In this document: in pieces, positions 18,024 through 26,760 of the stretch
How positions within the stretch are numbered: the first letter of the stretch is position 1
Layout: every line of letters begins with the position of its first letter
Assembly: GCA_022599575.1 (NCBI GenBank)
Contig: JAHZMA010000086.1
Span: forward strand, 1-64,000
DNA: 64,000 nucleotides
Direction of reading: 5' to 3'
DNA from: Alphaproteobacteria bacterium
Lineage (GTDB): Bacteria; Pseudomonadota; Alphaproteobacteria; JABAAW01; JAHZMA01
Made by a program: the position numbers and the translations under genes
The notes under the pieces: model-generated
The model's input: the letters and a program-made list of their open reading frames with translations, nothing else
Told to the model about the DNA's origin: nothing
Databases searched by the model: none

Positions 18024-19385
18024 CCATTGCTGTAAATCGCTCATCGCACGTTGCGACATTGCCTGTTTGCGGTCTTTGCCCTTTAATTTTTTCGGCTTTT
18101 TGCTACCATCAGGAGGTGATTCGATATGGGGCGATTCTTTATCAGGAGGCGGCATCAGCCCGTAATTGCAATTCATCGGTTGAAACTTACCACTATCATG
18201 CGCGGTTTGCCCGCTAATATAGCCGATTAACGCGCCATGCGCGGTAGTGAGCGGTATATCGGGTAAGTGGGTTTCAGAAATTGCAGCATAATGATAAAGT
18301 GCCGCCATCAGCCCCATCGCGGTTGATTCCACATAGCCCTCAACGCCCGTTATCTGCCCTGCAAATTGCAAATGCGGCGCATTAATCATTTGCAAACGGC
18401 TATTTAATAATTCGGGCGAATGAATAAAACCATTGCGATGAATTCCCCCTAACCGTGCAAATTCAGCATTTTGCAACCCTGGTATCATTCGCAATACTTG
18501 CTTTTGCGCGCCATAAGTCATTTTGGTTTGGAAGCCAACCATGTTATATAATGTGCCATATTTATTTTCTTGGCGCAATTGCACCACCGCATATGGTGGT
18601 GCTTCAGAATTGGGATTTGTTAGCCCAACGGGTTTCATCGGTCCAAAACGTAACGTATCAACCCCGCGCTGTGCCATCACTTCAATCGGCAGACAGCCTT
18701 CAAAATAAGGCGTGCCTTCCCATTCCTTAAATTCAGTATAATCAGCATCTAGCAAGGCTTGATGAAATACCAGATATTGTTCCTGATTCATCGGACAATT
18801 CAGATAATCACTGCCCTTATCATAGCGTGATTGCCGCCAAATAATATCAAAATCAAGGCTTTCAGCGGTTACAATCGGCGCGATGGCATCAAAAAATGCC
18901 AGCTTATCTTTACCGCTTAATGTTTCGATTTCTTGCATCAGCGTAAAAGATGTTAAGGGGCCAGTGGCAATGATGGTAGGGGTGTCGATATCGGGCAAAG
19001 CGGTAACTTCTTCGCGAAACACAATGATATTAGGGTGATTGCTGATAGTATCGGTTATCATTTCAGCAAAACCTTGTCGCTCTATCCCCAGCGCACTGCC
19101 CGCAGGCACTTGATGGGTATCGGCAGCACGCATGATAAGCGAGTTTAATTGCCGCAATTCCCAATGTAACAGCCCAACCGCATTGGTGAGCGCATCATCA
19201 GAACGAAAAGAATTGGAACATACCAATTCCGCCAGTAAATCAGTTTGATGGGCAAAGGTAGTCACTATCGGGCGCATTTCATAAAGATGCACTTTTACAT
19301 TGCGTATCGCAAGCTGATAGGCGGCTTCACAGCCTGCTAGCCCGCCACCGATAATTGTAACAATCGATTCTTTTTGATGTCTCAT
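17997..19385 (-). CDS. trmFO: Methylenetetrahydrofolate-tRNA-(uracil-5-)-methyltransferase
   Basis: Folate- and FAD-dependent enzyme forming m5U54 in the tRNA T-loop. The N-terminal FAD site is VTIIGGGLAGCEAAYQLA. The two functional cysteines are in LVCSNSFRSDD (Cys56) and PYFEGCLPIEVMAQRG (near residue 226). GRDxQ-type folate residues cannot be assigned by eye. The tail has a lysine-rich stretch (KKPKKLKGKDRKQ). Length (462) is normal. It replaces the SAM-dependent TrmA of gamma-Proteobacteria. Confidence 0.95.
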   Translation of the reverse strand: MRHQKESIVTIIGGGLAGCEAAYQLAIRNVKVHLYEMRPIVTTFAHQTDLLAELVCSNSFRSDDALTNAVGLLHWELRQLNSLIMRAADTHQVPAGSALGIERQGFAEMITDTISNHPNIIVFREEVTALPDIDTPTIIATGPLTSFTLMQEIETLSGKDKLAFFDAIAPIVTAESLDFDIIWRQSRYDKGSDYLNCPMNQEQYLVFHQALLDADYTEFKEWEGTPYFEGCLPIEVMAQRGVDTLRFGPMKPVGLTNPNSEAPPYAVVQLRQENKYGTLYNMVGFQTKMTYGAQKQVLRMIPGLQNAEFARLGGIHRNGFIHSPELLNSRLQMINAPHLQFAGQITGVEGYVESTAMGLMAALYHYAAISETHLPDIPLTTAHGALIGYISGQTAHDSGKFQPMNCNYGLMPPPDKESPHIESPPDGSKKPKKLKGKDRKQAMSQRAMSDLQQWLEYLPPKA

Positions 19386-19464
19386 ATATGATTAGGTAGC
19401 GGTTTTTTTTATCGCTGTCAAATCACTCTATTATTTTTAAGGCATTATTAGGGCATTTTAGGGG

Positions 19465-19493
19465 TTGATTCTGAACGGGTAAAAACTTATCTT
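19465..19493 (+). promoter_or_regulatory. Possible promoter for fabD
   Basis: TTGATT (19465-19470) and TATCTT (19488-19493) with a 17-base spacer, about 28 bases before the fabD start. Pattern match only. Confidence 0.4.
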
Positions 19494-19520
19494 TTCACGA
19501 TATTTTCAAGGAGAAAAGAC

Positions 19521-20471
19521 ATGTCAAAAATCTTTATGTTTCCCGGTCAAGGCTCGCAAGCGGTGGGTATGGGGCTTGCATTGAAGCAACAAAGCAAAAT
19601 AGCCTCTGCGCTTTTTGACGAAATTGATGATGCGCTTAACCAAAAATTAAGCGCAATAATGTTTGAGGGAACTGCTGAAACGCTTGGCATTTCTGAAAAT
19701 ACGCAACCTGCCTTGATGGCGCATTCAATGGCAGTTATCCGCGTGATTGAACATGAATTTGGCGTGCCGATTGAAAATTTAGCAAGCGGGCTGGTGGGGC
19801 ATTCATTAGGCGAATATTCGGCATTAACCGCCGCTGATGTGTTTGATGTTGCCACGACTGCAAAATTATTGCGTCTGCGCGGACAGGCGATGCAACAGGC
19901 AGTGCCACAGGGTGTGGGTTCAATGGCGGCGATTATCGGGCTTGGGGCAGATATGGTCACAAAAATCACCGAACAAGCAACAGAATCAGATGATGAAGTC
20001 TGCACCCTTGCCAATGATAATTCAGCTGAGCAAGTGGTGATTAGCGGACATAAGCAGGCGGTTGAGCGCGCCATGGCATTATGCAAGGAAGCGGGCGCAA
20101 AACGGGTATTGCCTCTGCCAGTATCAGTGCCATCACATTGCAAATTGATGCAACCCGCAGCCGAGCAAATGGCGCAAGCCTTTGCTGATGCAAGATTTTC
20201 GGCAGGCAAATTACCAGTCTATGCGAATATCTCCACCGAGAGTTCGGATGATAGCGCAGTGATTCAAGATGCGCTGATTCAACAATTATGCGGACGTGTA
20301 CGCTTTCGTGAAACCATCGAAAAACTGAGTGCTAGCCATCAGGAATTTGTAGAAATCGGCACGGGTAAAGTATTATGCGGATTGGTCAAGCGGATTGCAG
20401 GCGATAGCACACAGGTAAGTTTGGGTGCTGATATGGCACAGATTGAAACATTTATTAAAGCGAATCAATGA
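19521..20471 (+). CDS. fabD: Malonyl-CoA:ACP transacylase
   Basis: Moves malonyl from CoA to acyl carrier protein to feed fatty-acid elongation. The start MSKIFMFPGQGSQ, nucleophile Ser95 in GHSLGEYS and the catalytic His in VPSHCKLM are present. Length 316 is typical. AAGGAG precedes the ATG. It leads the fabD-fabG-acpP-fabF-mltG cluster. Confidence 0.96.
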   Translation: MSKIFMFPGQGSQAVGMGLALKQQSKIASALFDEIDDALNQKLSAIMFEGTAETLGISENTQPALMAHSMAVIRVIEHEFGVPIENLASGLVGHSLGEYSALTAADVFDVATTAKLLRLRGQAMQQAVPQGVGSMAAIIGLGADMVTKITEQATESDDEVCTLANDNSAEQVVISGHKQAVERAMALCKEAGAKRVLPLPVSVPSHCKLMQPAAEQMAQAFADARFSAGKLPVYANISTESSDDSAVIQDALIQQLCGRVRFRETIEKLSASHQEFVEIGTGKVLCGLVKRIAGDSTQVSLGADMAQIETFIKANQ

Positions 20472-20484
20472 TAAAGGAGTTTTT

Positions 20485-21228
20485 ATGTTTGATTTAACAG
20501 GGAAAACTGCTCTGGTAACAGGGGCAACGGGGGGCATTGGCGAGGCGATTGCAGTTGCGCTTCATACCCATGGGTGCAATGTGATTCTTTCAGGCAGGCG
20601 TGAAGAAAAATTACAAGCATTACAATCAAAATTAGGCGCGCGCGCTTGCTATGTGCCGTTAGATGTATCAGATACGGCGCAAATAGCGGAATTTGCCAAG
20701 CAATGCGCGACGCAATTTAATAATGCTGGCGTTGATATTTTAGTCAATAATGCGGGAATCACGCGTGATAATCTGTTTATGCGGATGAAAGAAGAAGAAT
20801 GGGACGATGTGATGAATATCAACCTGAAAGCGATTTTCTTGCTTACCCAAAGCTTTATTAAAGGCATGATGAAAAAACGTTATGGGCGGATTATCAATAT
20901 CGGCTCGGTGGTGGGCAGTGCAGGCAATCCAGGGCAAGCGAATTATTGTGCGGCAAAAGCGGGTTTGCTAGGCTTTAGCAAATCATTGGCACAAGAGCTT
21001 GCATCGCGCAATATTACGGTGAATTGCGTTGCACCGGGTTTTATTAGAACCGATATGACTGATAAGCTGAATGATGCCCAGAAAGAGGGCATTTTAAGCG
21101 CAATTCCTTTAGGTGCGATTGGCGAAGCAGAGGATATTGCCGCCGCTGCTTTGTATCTGGCAAGTAGTGAAAGTAAATATATGACAGGGCAAACATTGCA
21201 TGTTAATGGCGGTATGTTAATGGTATAG
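20485..21228 (+). CDS. fabG: 3-oxoacyl-ACP reductase
   Basis: NADPH-dependent reduction of 3-oxoacyl-ACP. A classical short-chain dehydrogenase with TGATGGIGEA (cofactor loop), NNAG, and the Ser141-Tyr154-Lys158 triad (INIGSVVG, YCAAK). The ORF track starts 20 codons too early, inside fabD. I use the ATG at 20485, preceded by AAAGGAG five bases upstream, giving 247 residues, the usual length. The gap to fabD is 13 bases. Confidence 0.96.
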   Translation: MFDLTGKTALVTGATGGIGEAIAVALHTHGCNVILSGRREEKLQALQSKLGARACYVPLDVSDTAQIAEFAKQCATQFNNAGVDILVNNAGITRDNLFMRMKEEEWDDVMNINLKAIFLLTQSFIKGMMKKRYGRIINIGSVVGSAGNPGQANYCAAKAGLLGFSKSLAQELASRNITVNCVAPGFIRTDMTDKLNDAQKEGILSAIPLGAIGEAEDIAAAALYLASSESKYMTGQTLHVNGGMLMV

Positions 21229-21257
21229 TTGTATAGCTAACGCAAGTTTGTTATAAT
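21229..21257 (+). promoter_or_regulatory. Probable promoter for acpP
   Basis: TTGTAT directly after the fabG stop and a perfect TATAAT (21252-21257) with a 17-base spacer. This would give acpP, one of the most abundant cell proteins, its own strong transcript with a leader of about 160 bases. Confidence 0.6.
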
Positions 21258-21424
21258 ATTTGCTGGAATATGCTGTTAAAAAAATATAGTATGGATGAAA
21301 ATGCCTTGATTTTATCAATGATTATGTGTATCAATTCGTTTTTAGCCACTTGGAAGAGAATGTTAGGCAATATTTTTTGTTGCTTAAATATAGTAGTACA
21401 AACACCTTATTAAAGGAGAAACCA

Positions 21425-21661
21425 ATGAGTGATGTGGAAGAAAAAGTAAAAAAAATCGTGATAGAGCATCTTGCTGTTGACGAAGCACGTGTTACCAATG
21501 AGGCAAGTTTCATTGATGATTTGGGTGCAGATAGTCTTGATACTGTTGAATTAGTGATGGCATTTGAAGAAGAGTTTAGTTGTGAAATTCCTGATGATGC
21601 AGCTGAAAAAATCTTAACCATTCAAGACGCAATTACTTTCATTAAAGATAGCAATAAATAA
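21425..21661 (+). CDS. acpP: Acyl carrier protein
   Basis: Carries growing acyl chains on 4'-phosphopantetheine attached to Ser37 in [16 protein letters not shown]. The 78-residue protein is highly acidic. The ORF track begins 33 codons upstream in the leader; the ATG at 21425 is preceded by AAAGGAG and matches every known AcpP start. It is flanked by fabG and fabF, as in most bacteria. Confidence 0.98.
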   Translation: MSDVEEKVKKIVIEHLAVDEARVTNEASFIDDLGADSLDTVELVMAFEEEFSCEIPDDAAEKILTIQDAITFIKDSNK

Positions 21662-21710
21662 TTATTTGTAGTGTTTCACTACTGATTGGCCTCATTTAAG
21701 CGAGTTGATT

Positions 21711-22973
21711 ATGCGTAGAGTGGTTGTCACAGGGATGGGTATTATTTGTCCGTTAGGTGTGGGTGTACCACATGTTTGGCAAAGAATTATCGATGGTAAG
21801 AGTGGCATTGCGTCAATCGATGCTTTTCCTACTGATGATTTGAAAGCAAAAATCGGTGGTATGGTGCCTGAAGGTGCCACCGCCGATGGGCTTTATAATC
21901 CCGATGATTGGAGTGAGGCAAAAGAACGCCGTAAAAATAATCAATTTATTATTTATGCATCGGTTGCCGCTGATTTGGCACTTGCCGATTCTGGCTATCA
22001 GCCACAAAATGATGAACAAAGTGAGCGAACAGGCGTGTTAGTAGGGTCTGGCATTGGCGGTTTAACAACCGTTTATGAAGGATCTAACGTGCTTGATAAT
22101 AAGGGGGCAAGTCGGTTAAGTCCGTTTTTTATCCCTTCGGCATTGATTAATCTGGCATCAGGACAAATTTCTATTAAACATGGTTTGCGTGGGCCTAATC
22201 ATTCAGTGGTAACGGCTTGTGCCACTGGCACCCATGCGATTGGTGATGCGGCACGGTTGATTCAGTTTGATGATGCAGATGTGATGGTGGCAGGCGGTGC
22301 AGAAGCGGCGATTAGTCCGCTTGGTATTGCTGGTTTTTGTGCGGCGCGCGCGTTAACAACCAATTATAATGACCGTCCGCAAGAAGCATCGCGTCCTTGG
22401 GATAAGGATAGAGATGGTTTTGTGATGGGTGATGGTGCGGGCGTTGTGATTTTAGAAGAGCTTGAACATGCCAAAGCACGTGGTGCTACTATTTACGGCG
22501 AAGTGGTTGGTTATGGGCTATCGGGTGATGCCAACCATATTACTGCCCCTGCCGCAGATGGCAATGGCGGTTTTAGGGCGATGAAAAACGCGATGCGCCA
22601 TGCAAAAAGTAATATTGAAGATATTGGCTATGTGAATGCACATGGCACCTCAACACCAACAGGTGATGATATTGAATTAAAGGCGGTGGAACGGTTTTTA
22701 GGCGCGCATGGTGAAAATGTGTTGATGTCTTCTACCAAATCAGCCATCGGGCATTTGCTAGGGGCAGCAGGCGCGGTGGAGGCGATTTTCACCTTAAAAG
22801 CGATGGAAAGTGGTATTTGTCCACCAACTTTGAATTTGCATAACCCTTCGGCCCAAACCAATATTGACCTTGTGCCATTAAAGGCAAAAGAGAAAAAAAT
22901 TGACGTCGCTATCAGTAACTCATTCGGGTTTGGCGGCACAAATGCCAGCCTTATTTTCAAGAAATTTCAATAG
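21711..22973 (+). CDS. fabF: 3-oxoacyl-ACP synthase II
   Basis: Condenses acyl-ACP with malonyl-ACP. Catalytic residues are Cys170 (VVTACATGTHAIGDA) and the two His in NAHGTSTPTGD and KSAIGHLLGAAGA. The ATG at 21711 gives MRRVVVTGMGIICPLG, the family start; the track's start is a TTG two codons upstream. Length 420 is normal. It lies 49 bases after acpP. Confidence 0.97.
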   Translation: MRRVVVTGMGIICPLGVGVPHVWQRIIDGKSGIASIDAFPTDDLKAKIGGMVPEGATADGLYNPDDWSEAKERRKNNQFIIYASVAADLALADSGYQPQNDEQSERTGVLVGSGIGGLTTVYEGSNVLDNKGASRLSPFFIPSALINLASGQISIKHGLRGPNHSVVTACATGTHAIGDAARLIQFDDADVMVAGGAEAAISPLGIAGFCAARALTTNYNDRPQEASRPWDKDRDGFVMGDGAGVVILEELEHAKARGATIYGEVVGYGLSGDANHITAPAADGNGGFRAMKNAMRHAKSNIEDIGYVNAHGTSTPTGDDIELKAVERFLGAHGENVLMSSTKSAIGHLLGAAGAVEAIFTLKAMESGICPPTLNLHNPSAQTNIDLVPLKAKEKKIDVAISNSFGFGGTNASLIFKKFQ

Positions 22974-22990
22974 ATTACAAATATTATTTA

Positions 22991-23977
22991 ATGAAAATTA
23001 TTAAATTTTCACATCATTATCGCTTAAATGTTATCGGTATTAGCGGTGCGTTGTTATTGTTACTATCATCCGCGTTGTTTTGGGCAATTTCTGCTCAAAG
23101 CATCTTAAAGCAAGATTATAACATGATTGTTGATGCTGGCAGTTCTGGCATCAAGATTGCCAGTCATTTGCAAAATAATGATGTGATTACGAATCGCCAT
23201 TTATTTCGGATTGCACTGATGTTAAGTGATGGGCATTTGCAGGCAGGCGAATATCGGCTTGATGCAGGCGATACAATTTGGCAAATTGTACGAAAAATGC
23301 AATCTGGCAAGGTGTTGATGCGCCAATTCACGCTTGTGGAAGGGCATACAGTTAAACGCGTGTTGCAGCTGATTAACGATAATGAGTATCTAACGGGCGA
23401 GATTACCCTAGTCCCCCAAGAAGGAAGCCTATTGCCACAAACCTATCTTTATCATCGTGGCATGGCGCGCAATCAGCTTATCAGTATGATGGCTGAAGCG
23501 ATGGATGAAAAATTAGACATATTGTGGCAACAGCGCGACCCTAAAATCACCATCAAAAATAAAGAAGAGGCGCTTATATTAGCATCATTGGTGGAGCGTG
23601 AAACAGGTATCCCGTCCGAGCGCAAACATATCGCTGCAGTTTTTTATAATCGGCTACGCAATGGTTGGCCGTTGCAAACCGACCCGACGCTGATTTATTG
23701 GGAAAGCGACAAATTAGGCTTCATGAATCGTCCGATTCGCCGTTCTGATTTGCGCCGCCGCCATGAATTCAACACTTATGTGTATGGCGGTTTACCACCC
23801 ACTGCCATTGCCAACCCTGGCGAGGCTTCAATCCGTGCTGTGTTAAATCCTATCACCACGAAGGATTATTTTTTTGTTGCTGATGGCACAGGTGGCCATG
23901 CTTTTGCCGAAACTTTGGCTGAGCATAATAAAAATGTAGCAAAATGGCGCGTTATTGAAAAGAAGCGTAAGCAATAA
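22991..23977 (+). CDS. mltG: Endolytic peptidoglycan transglycosylase
   Basis: Cuts nascent glycan strands in the periplasm (YceG/MltG family). A single N-terminal membrane anchor (VIGISGALLLLLSSALFWAI) is followed by a LysM-like part and the catalytic domain with LASLVERETGIPSERK (catalytic Glu near residue 202) and VFYNRLRNGWPLQTDPTLIY. Length 328 is typical. It ends the fab cluster, the usual neighbour in many bacteria. Confidence 0.94.
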   Translation: MKIIKFSHHYRLNVIGISGALLLLLSSALFWAISAQSILKQDYNMIVDAGSSGIKIASHLQNNDVITNRHLFRIALMLSDGHLQAGEYRLDAGDTIWQIVRKMQSGKVLMRQFTLVEGHTVKRVLQLINDNEYLTGEITLVPQEGSLLPQTYLYHRGMARNQLISMMAEAMDEKLDILWQQRDPKITIKNKEEALILASLVERETGIPSERKHIAAVFYNRLRNGWPLQTDPTLIYWESDKLGFMNRPIRRSDLRRRHEFNTYVYGGLPPTAIANPGEASIRAVLNPITTKDYFFVADGTGGHAFAETLAEHNKNVAKWRVIEKKRKQ

Positions 23978-24063
23978 ACCATTTATGATGATAATATGTT
24001 GTTTTTTAGCAATTTTTTGATAAAGTAACGCATATGTCGAATCACCCCTAATGAAATGCCACT

Positions 24064-25149
24064 ATGAACAATAACGATATGAATGATATTCCTGCATTGG
24101 AAATTAACAATCTCAGTTTCACCTATAGCAAAAATACGGTAGGCGTGGCTGATTTATCGTTACGCTTAAATTCTGGTAAGATTATGGCATTGCTAGGGCC
24201 TTCGGGCTGTGGCAAAACATCGGTCTTGCGCTTGATTGCAGGGCTTGAAATACCAACAAAAGGCGAGATTAAACTACATGGCACAATCGTTGCCAGTGGG
24301 AATAAGTCAGGTTTTATTGGTCCTGAAAAACGCGATATTGGCATGTTATTTCAGGAATATGCGCTATTTCCGCATTTAAGTGTGGCGGGTAATGTTGCTT
24401 TTGCGGGGCAGGCAAAGGGCAAATTAAGCAGTGATGATGTGATGCGCTTTTTAGAAATGGTGGATATGACCGAATTTGCCGACCGTTATCCGCATATGCT
24501 TTCGGGCGGGCAACAGCAAAGGGTAGCACTTGCCCGTGCCATTGCCAGTCATCCTAAATTATTATTGCTAGACGAACCTTTTTCGGGACTAGATGCACGC
24601 CTGCGTGACGAGGTGCGCGACCGCACATTGCATGTGATTCAGCAAGCGGGCATTGCCGCCTTGATGGTAACGCATGATGCCGAAGAAGCCATGTATATGG
24701 CAGACCATATTGCGCTGATGCGTGATGGTAAGTTGGTGCAGGCGGGCACACCTGAAACGCTTTATTATCAGCCCTATGATTTATTCACTGCCGCTTTCAT
24801 GTCTGAAATTAATCATTTCACTCTGCCTGTGCAAGATGGCAAGGTAGCAACGCCCTTTGGCATGTTTACATCACCTGATAATGAAGCAAAGGCGGTGAAT
24901 ATCGCTATCCGCCCCGAAGCGTTACAGTTGAAACCCAGCACATCTAAAACATTAAGTGAATCGCAACATATGCGGGTGATGGCATCACGTCTGATTGGTG
25001 GTATGAGCATGGTGCATTTATATTGTCCAGAACTAGCAAATCAAGATGTGCATCTTCATGCTTATGTAACGGGGCGGTTTTTACCAAAACAAGGAGCGAT
25101 TATGGATGTTACATTGGATAAGGCACAATTATTTATCTTTTCAGCATAG
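24064..25149 (+). CDS. ABC transporter ATP-binding protein (FbpC/PotA-like)
   Basis: Nucleotide-binding subunit of an importer. It shows Walker A GPSGCGKTS, Q-loop FQEYALFPH, signature LSGGQQQRVALARA, Walker B LLLLDEPFSGLD and the switch His in VTHDAEEAMYMADH. The C-terminal part (about residues 240-361) resembles a TOBE regulatory domain (AIRPEALQL). The family (CUT1/Fe3+/polyamine) cannot be narrowed. No permease or binding protein is adjacent, so it is an orphan or its partners are elsewhere. The start could also be the Met at residue 6. Confidence 0.88.
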   Translation: MNNNDMNDIPALEINNLSFTYSKNTVGVADLSLRLNSGKIMALLGPSGCGKTSVLRLIAGLEIPTKGEIKLHGTIVASGNKSGFIGPEKRDIGMLFQEYALFPHLSVAGNVAFAGQAKGKLSSDDVMRFLEMVDMTEFADRYPHMLSGGQQQRVALARAIASHPKLLLLDEPFSGLDARLRDEVRDRTLHVIQQAGIAALMVTHDAEEAMYMADHIALMRDGKLVQAGTPETLYYQPYDLFTAAFMSEINHFTLPVQDGKVATPFGMFTSPDNEAKAVNIAIRPEALQLKPSTSKTLSESQHMRVMASRLIGGMSMVHLYCPELANQDVHLHAYVTGRFLPKQGAIMDVTLDKAQLFIFSA

Positions 25150-25222
25150 GTTTAACTAGTGATTGCGGTTACGACCGATATGGTGTAAATATATGTTATT
25201 GTAAATTCAAAGTGAGGTAATT

Positions 25223-25471
25223 ATGGGTTCTTTTAGTATATGGCATTGGTTGATTGTGTTGGTTGTGGTTGTTGTGCTGTTTGGCGGTGGTGGCAAGATT
25301 TCTAGCATTATGGGCGATTTAGGCAAGGGCATTAAATCGATGAAAAAGAATTTGAAAGAAGATGACGATGCGGACACGATTGAAGAAGAAGAAATGCAGA
25401 AAGTAGGCGAGAAAAAGCCTAGCGATAAAAAATCAACCGCGAAAAAATCTAGCACGACCAAAAAATCTTAA
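25223..25471 (+). CDS. tatA: Twin-arginine translocase subunit TatA
   Basis: Forms the protein-conducting pore for folded proteins. One N-terminal helix ([17 protein letters not shown]) leads to the hinge [26 protein letters not shown] amphipathic helix; most homologues read FGxxKLP at the hinge. The acidic linker ends in a Lys/Ser/Thr-rich tail ([14 protein letters not shown]). GAGGT precedes the ATG. Its stop overlaps the tatB start by one base. Confidence 0.94.
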   Translation: MGSFSIWHWLIVLVVVVVLFGGGGKISSIMGDLGKGIKSMKKNLKEDDDADTIEEEEMQKVGEKKPSDKKSTAKKSSTTKKS

Positions 25472-25938
25472 TGTTAGATATTGGTTGGCAAGAACTTTTT
25501 ATCATTGGCATGGTGTTATTGATTGTTGTTAAGCCACGCGATATTCCTGATGTTATCGTTACGATTCGTGAATATATCGCTAAATTACGTGGCTTCAGCC
25601 GTGAATTTCATCATACGGTTGATGATTTGGTGCGCGAAAGCCAAATTCATGAGATGAAAGATGACGTTGAACAGCAGGCAAGGCACCTTGTGAATCAGAT
25701 GGATCATGATATGGGTGATTTTGATGTCGATGAGTGGCTGGATAAGCCAATCATGCCCGAAAAAAGCGATAAGAAAGCCGATAAAAAAGCTGGCGCATCA
25801 AACAAATCAACTGCAAAAAAATCAACAAAAAAGCCAGTGGCAAAGAAACAACCTGCGAAAAAAACTGGCAAAACCACAGTAAAATCACCCAAAAAAGTAA
25901 CTTCAAAGAAAATTACGCCTAAAAATAAAAGCTCATGA
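25471..25938 (+). CDS. tatB: Twin-arginine translocase subunit TatB
   Basis: Binds Tat signal peptides together with TatC. The N-terminal helix [26 protein letters not shown] is followed by the amphipathic helix (IAKLRGFSREFHHTVDDLVRES). The last 60 residues are Lys/Ala/Pro/Thr-rich with repeated KK pairs (TAKKSTKKPVAKKQPAKK). It overlaps tatA by one base and tatC by four, so the three are one operon. Confidence 0.93.
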   Translation: MLDIGWQELFIIGMVLLIVVKPRDIPDVIVTIREYIAKLRGFSREFHHTVDDLVRESQIHEMKDDVEQQARHLVNQMDHDMGDFDVDEWLDKPIMPEKSDKKADKKAGASNKSTAKKSTKKPVAKKQPAKKTGKTTVKSPKKVTSKKITPKNKSS

Positions 25939-26753
25939 GTGATACCTCCAAATTAGATAAAGAAGCATCTGATGCAAAACCAGATGAGACAAAAGCAGGA
26001 ATGCCATTGCATGAGCATTTGCGCGAATTACGAAAGCGTCTGATTTACTCGCTGTTAAGCTTTTTATTGGTGTTTATGGCGGGCTTTTATTTCGCCAAAG
26101 GGATTTTCAACTTTCTGGTGGCGCCATTACAAAATATCTGGCTTAATTCGGGCGGTAGCGAGGCGCGTGGCATGATTTTTACCGCCATGCACGAACAATT
26201 CATCACCGAGATAAAAGTCGCAATGTTTCTCGCGTTTTTGGTAACCATGCCTTTGATACTGATTCAAATCTGGATGTTTGTTGCACCAGGGTTATATAAA
26301 AATGAAAAGCGGGTATTTGTGCCTTTTATGGTAGCAACCCCGCTGTTATTTGTGTTAGGGGCAAGCTTCGTCTATTATCTTGTATTACCCGCCGCATGGC
26401 ATTTTTTCTTAGGGTTCGAACAAGCATCATCAGCCGAAGCTGTTGCGATTACGCTAGAACCAAAGGTGAATGAATATTTATCGCTGGTGATGCGGCTGAT
26501 TTTTGCGTTTGGACTTTGCTTTGAATTGCCAGTTCTATTATTATTGCTGGTGCAGGCGGGCATCACTTCGGCGCAAGGGCTACGCAAAAAACGGCGCTAT
26601 GCGATTGTGGTGGCGTTTGTGGTGGCGGCGGTATTAACCCCGCCCGACCCCTTAAGTCAGCTTGGGTTGGCGATACCGATTATTCTACTATATGAATTAT
26701 CGATTTTAGGCGCCTTGCTGTTATCAAGAAAAAAGAAAGATTTTTCGGATTAA
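25935..26753 (+). CDS. tatC: Twin-arginine translocase subunit TatC
   Basis: Multi-spanning receptor for twin-arginine signal peptides. About six transmembrane segments follow a hydrophilic 20-residue N-terminal extension. The signature HLRELRKRLIYS and the first periplasmic loop region are present, as is FVAPGLYKNEKRVFVPF, which holds the conserved Phe and Glu of the signal-peptide site. Length 272 is normal. serS follows seven bases later. Confidence 0.95.
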   Translation: MSDTSKLDKEASDAKPDETKAGMPLHEHLRELRKRLIYSLLSFLLVFMAGFYFAKGIFNFLVAPLQNIWLNSGGSEARGMIFTAMHEQFITEIKVAMFLAFLVTMPLILIQIWMFVAPGLYKNEKRVFVPFMVATPLLFVLGASFVYYLVLPAAWHFFLGFEQASSAEAVAITLEPKVNEYLSLVMRLIFAFGLCFELPVLLLLLVQAGITSAQGLRKKRRYAIVVAFVVAAVLTPPDPLSQLGLAIPIILLYELSILGALLLSRKKKDFSD

Positions 26754-26760
26754 GTAAATT

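Noticed and set aside
19547-20209. 220-residue minus-strand ORF inside fabD
   Set aside because: A shadow of fabD caused by codon bias; Cys/Ser-rich translation with no motif.
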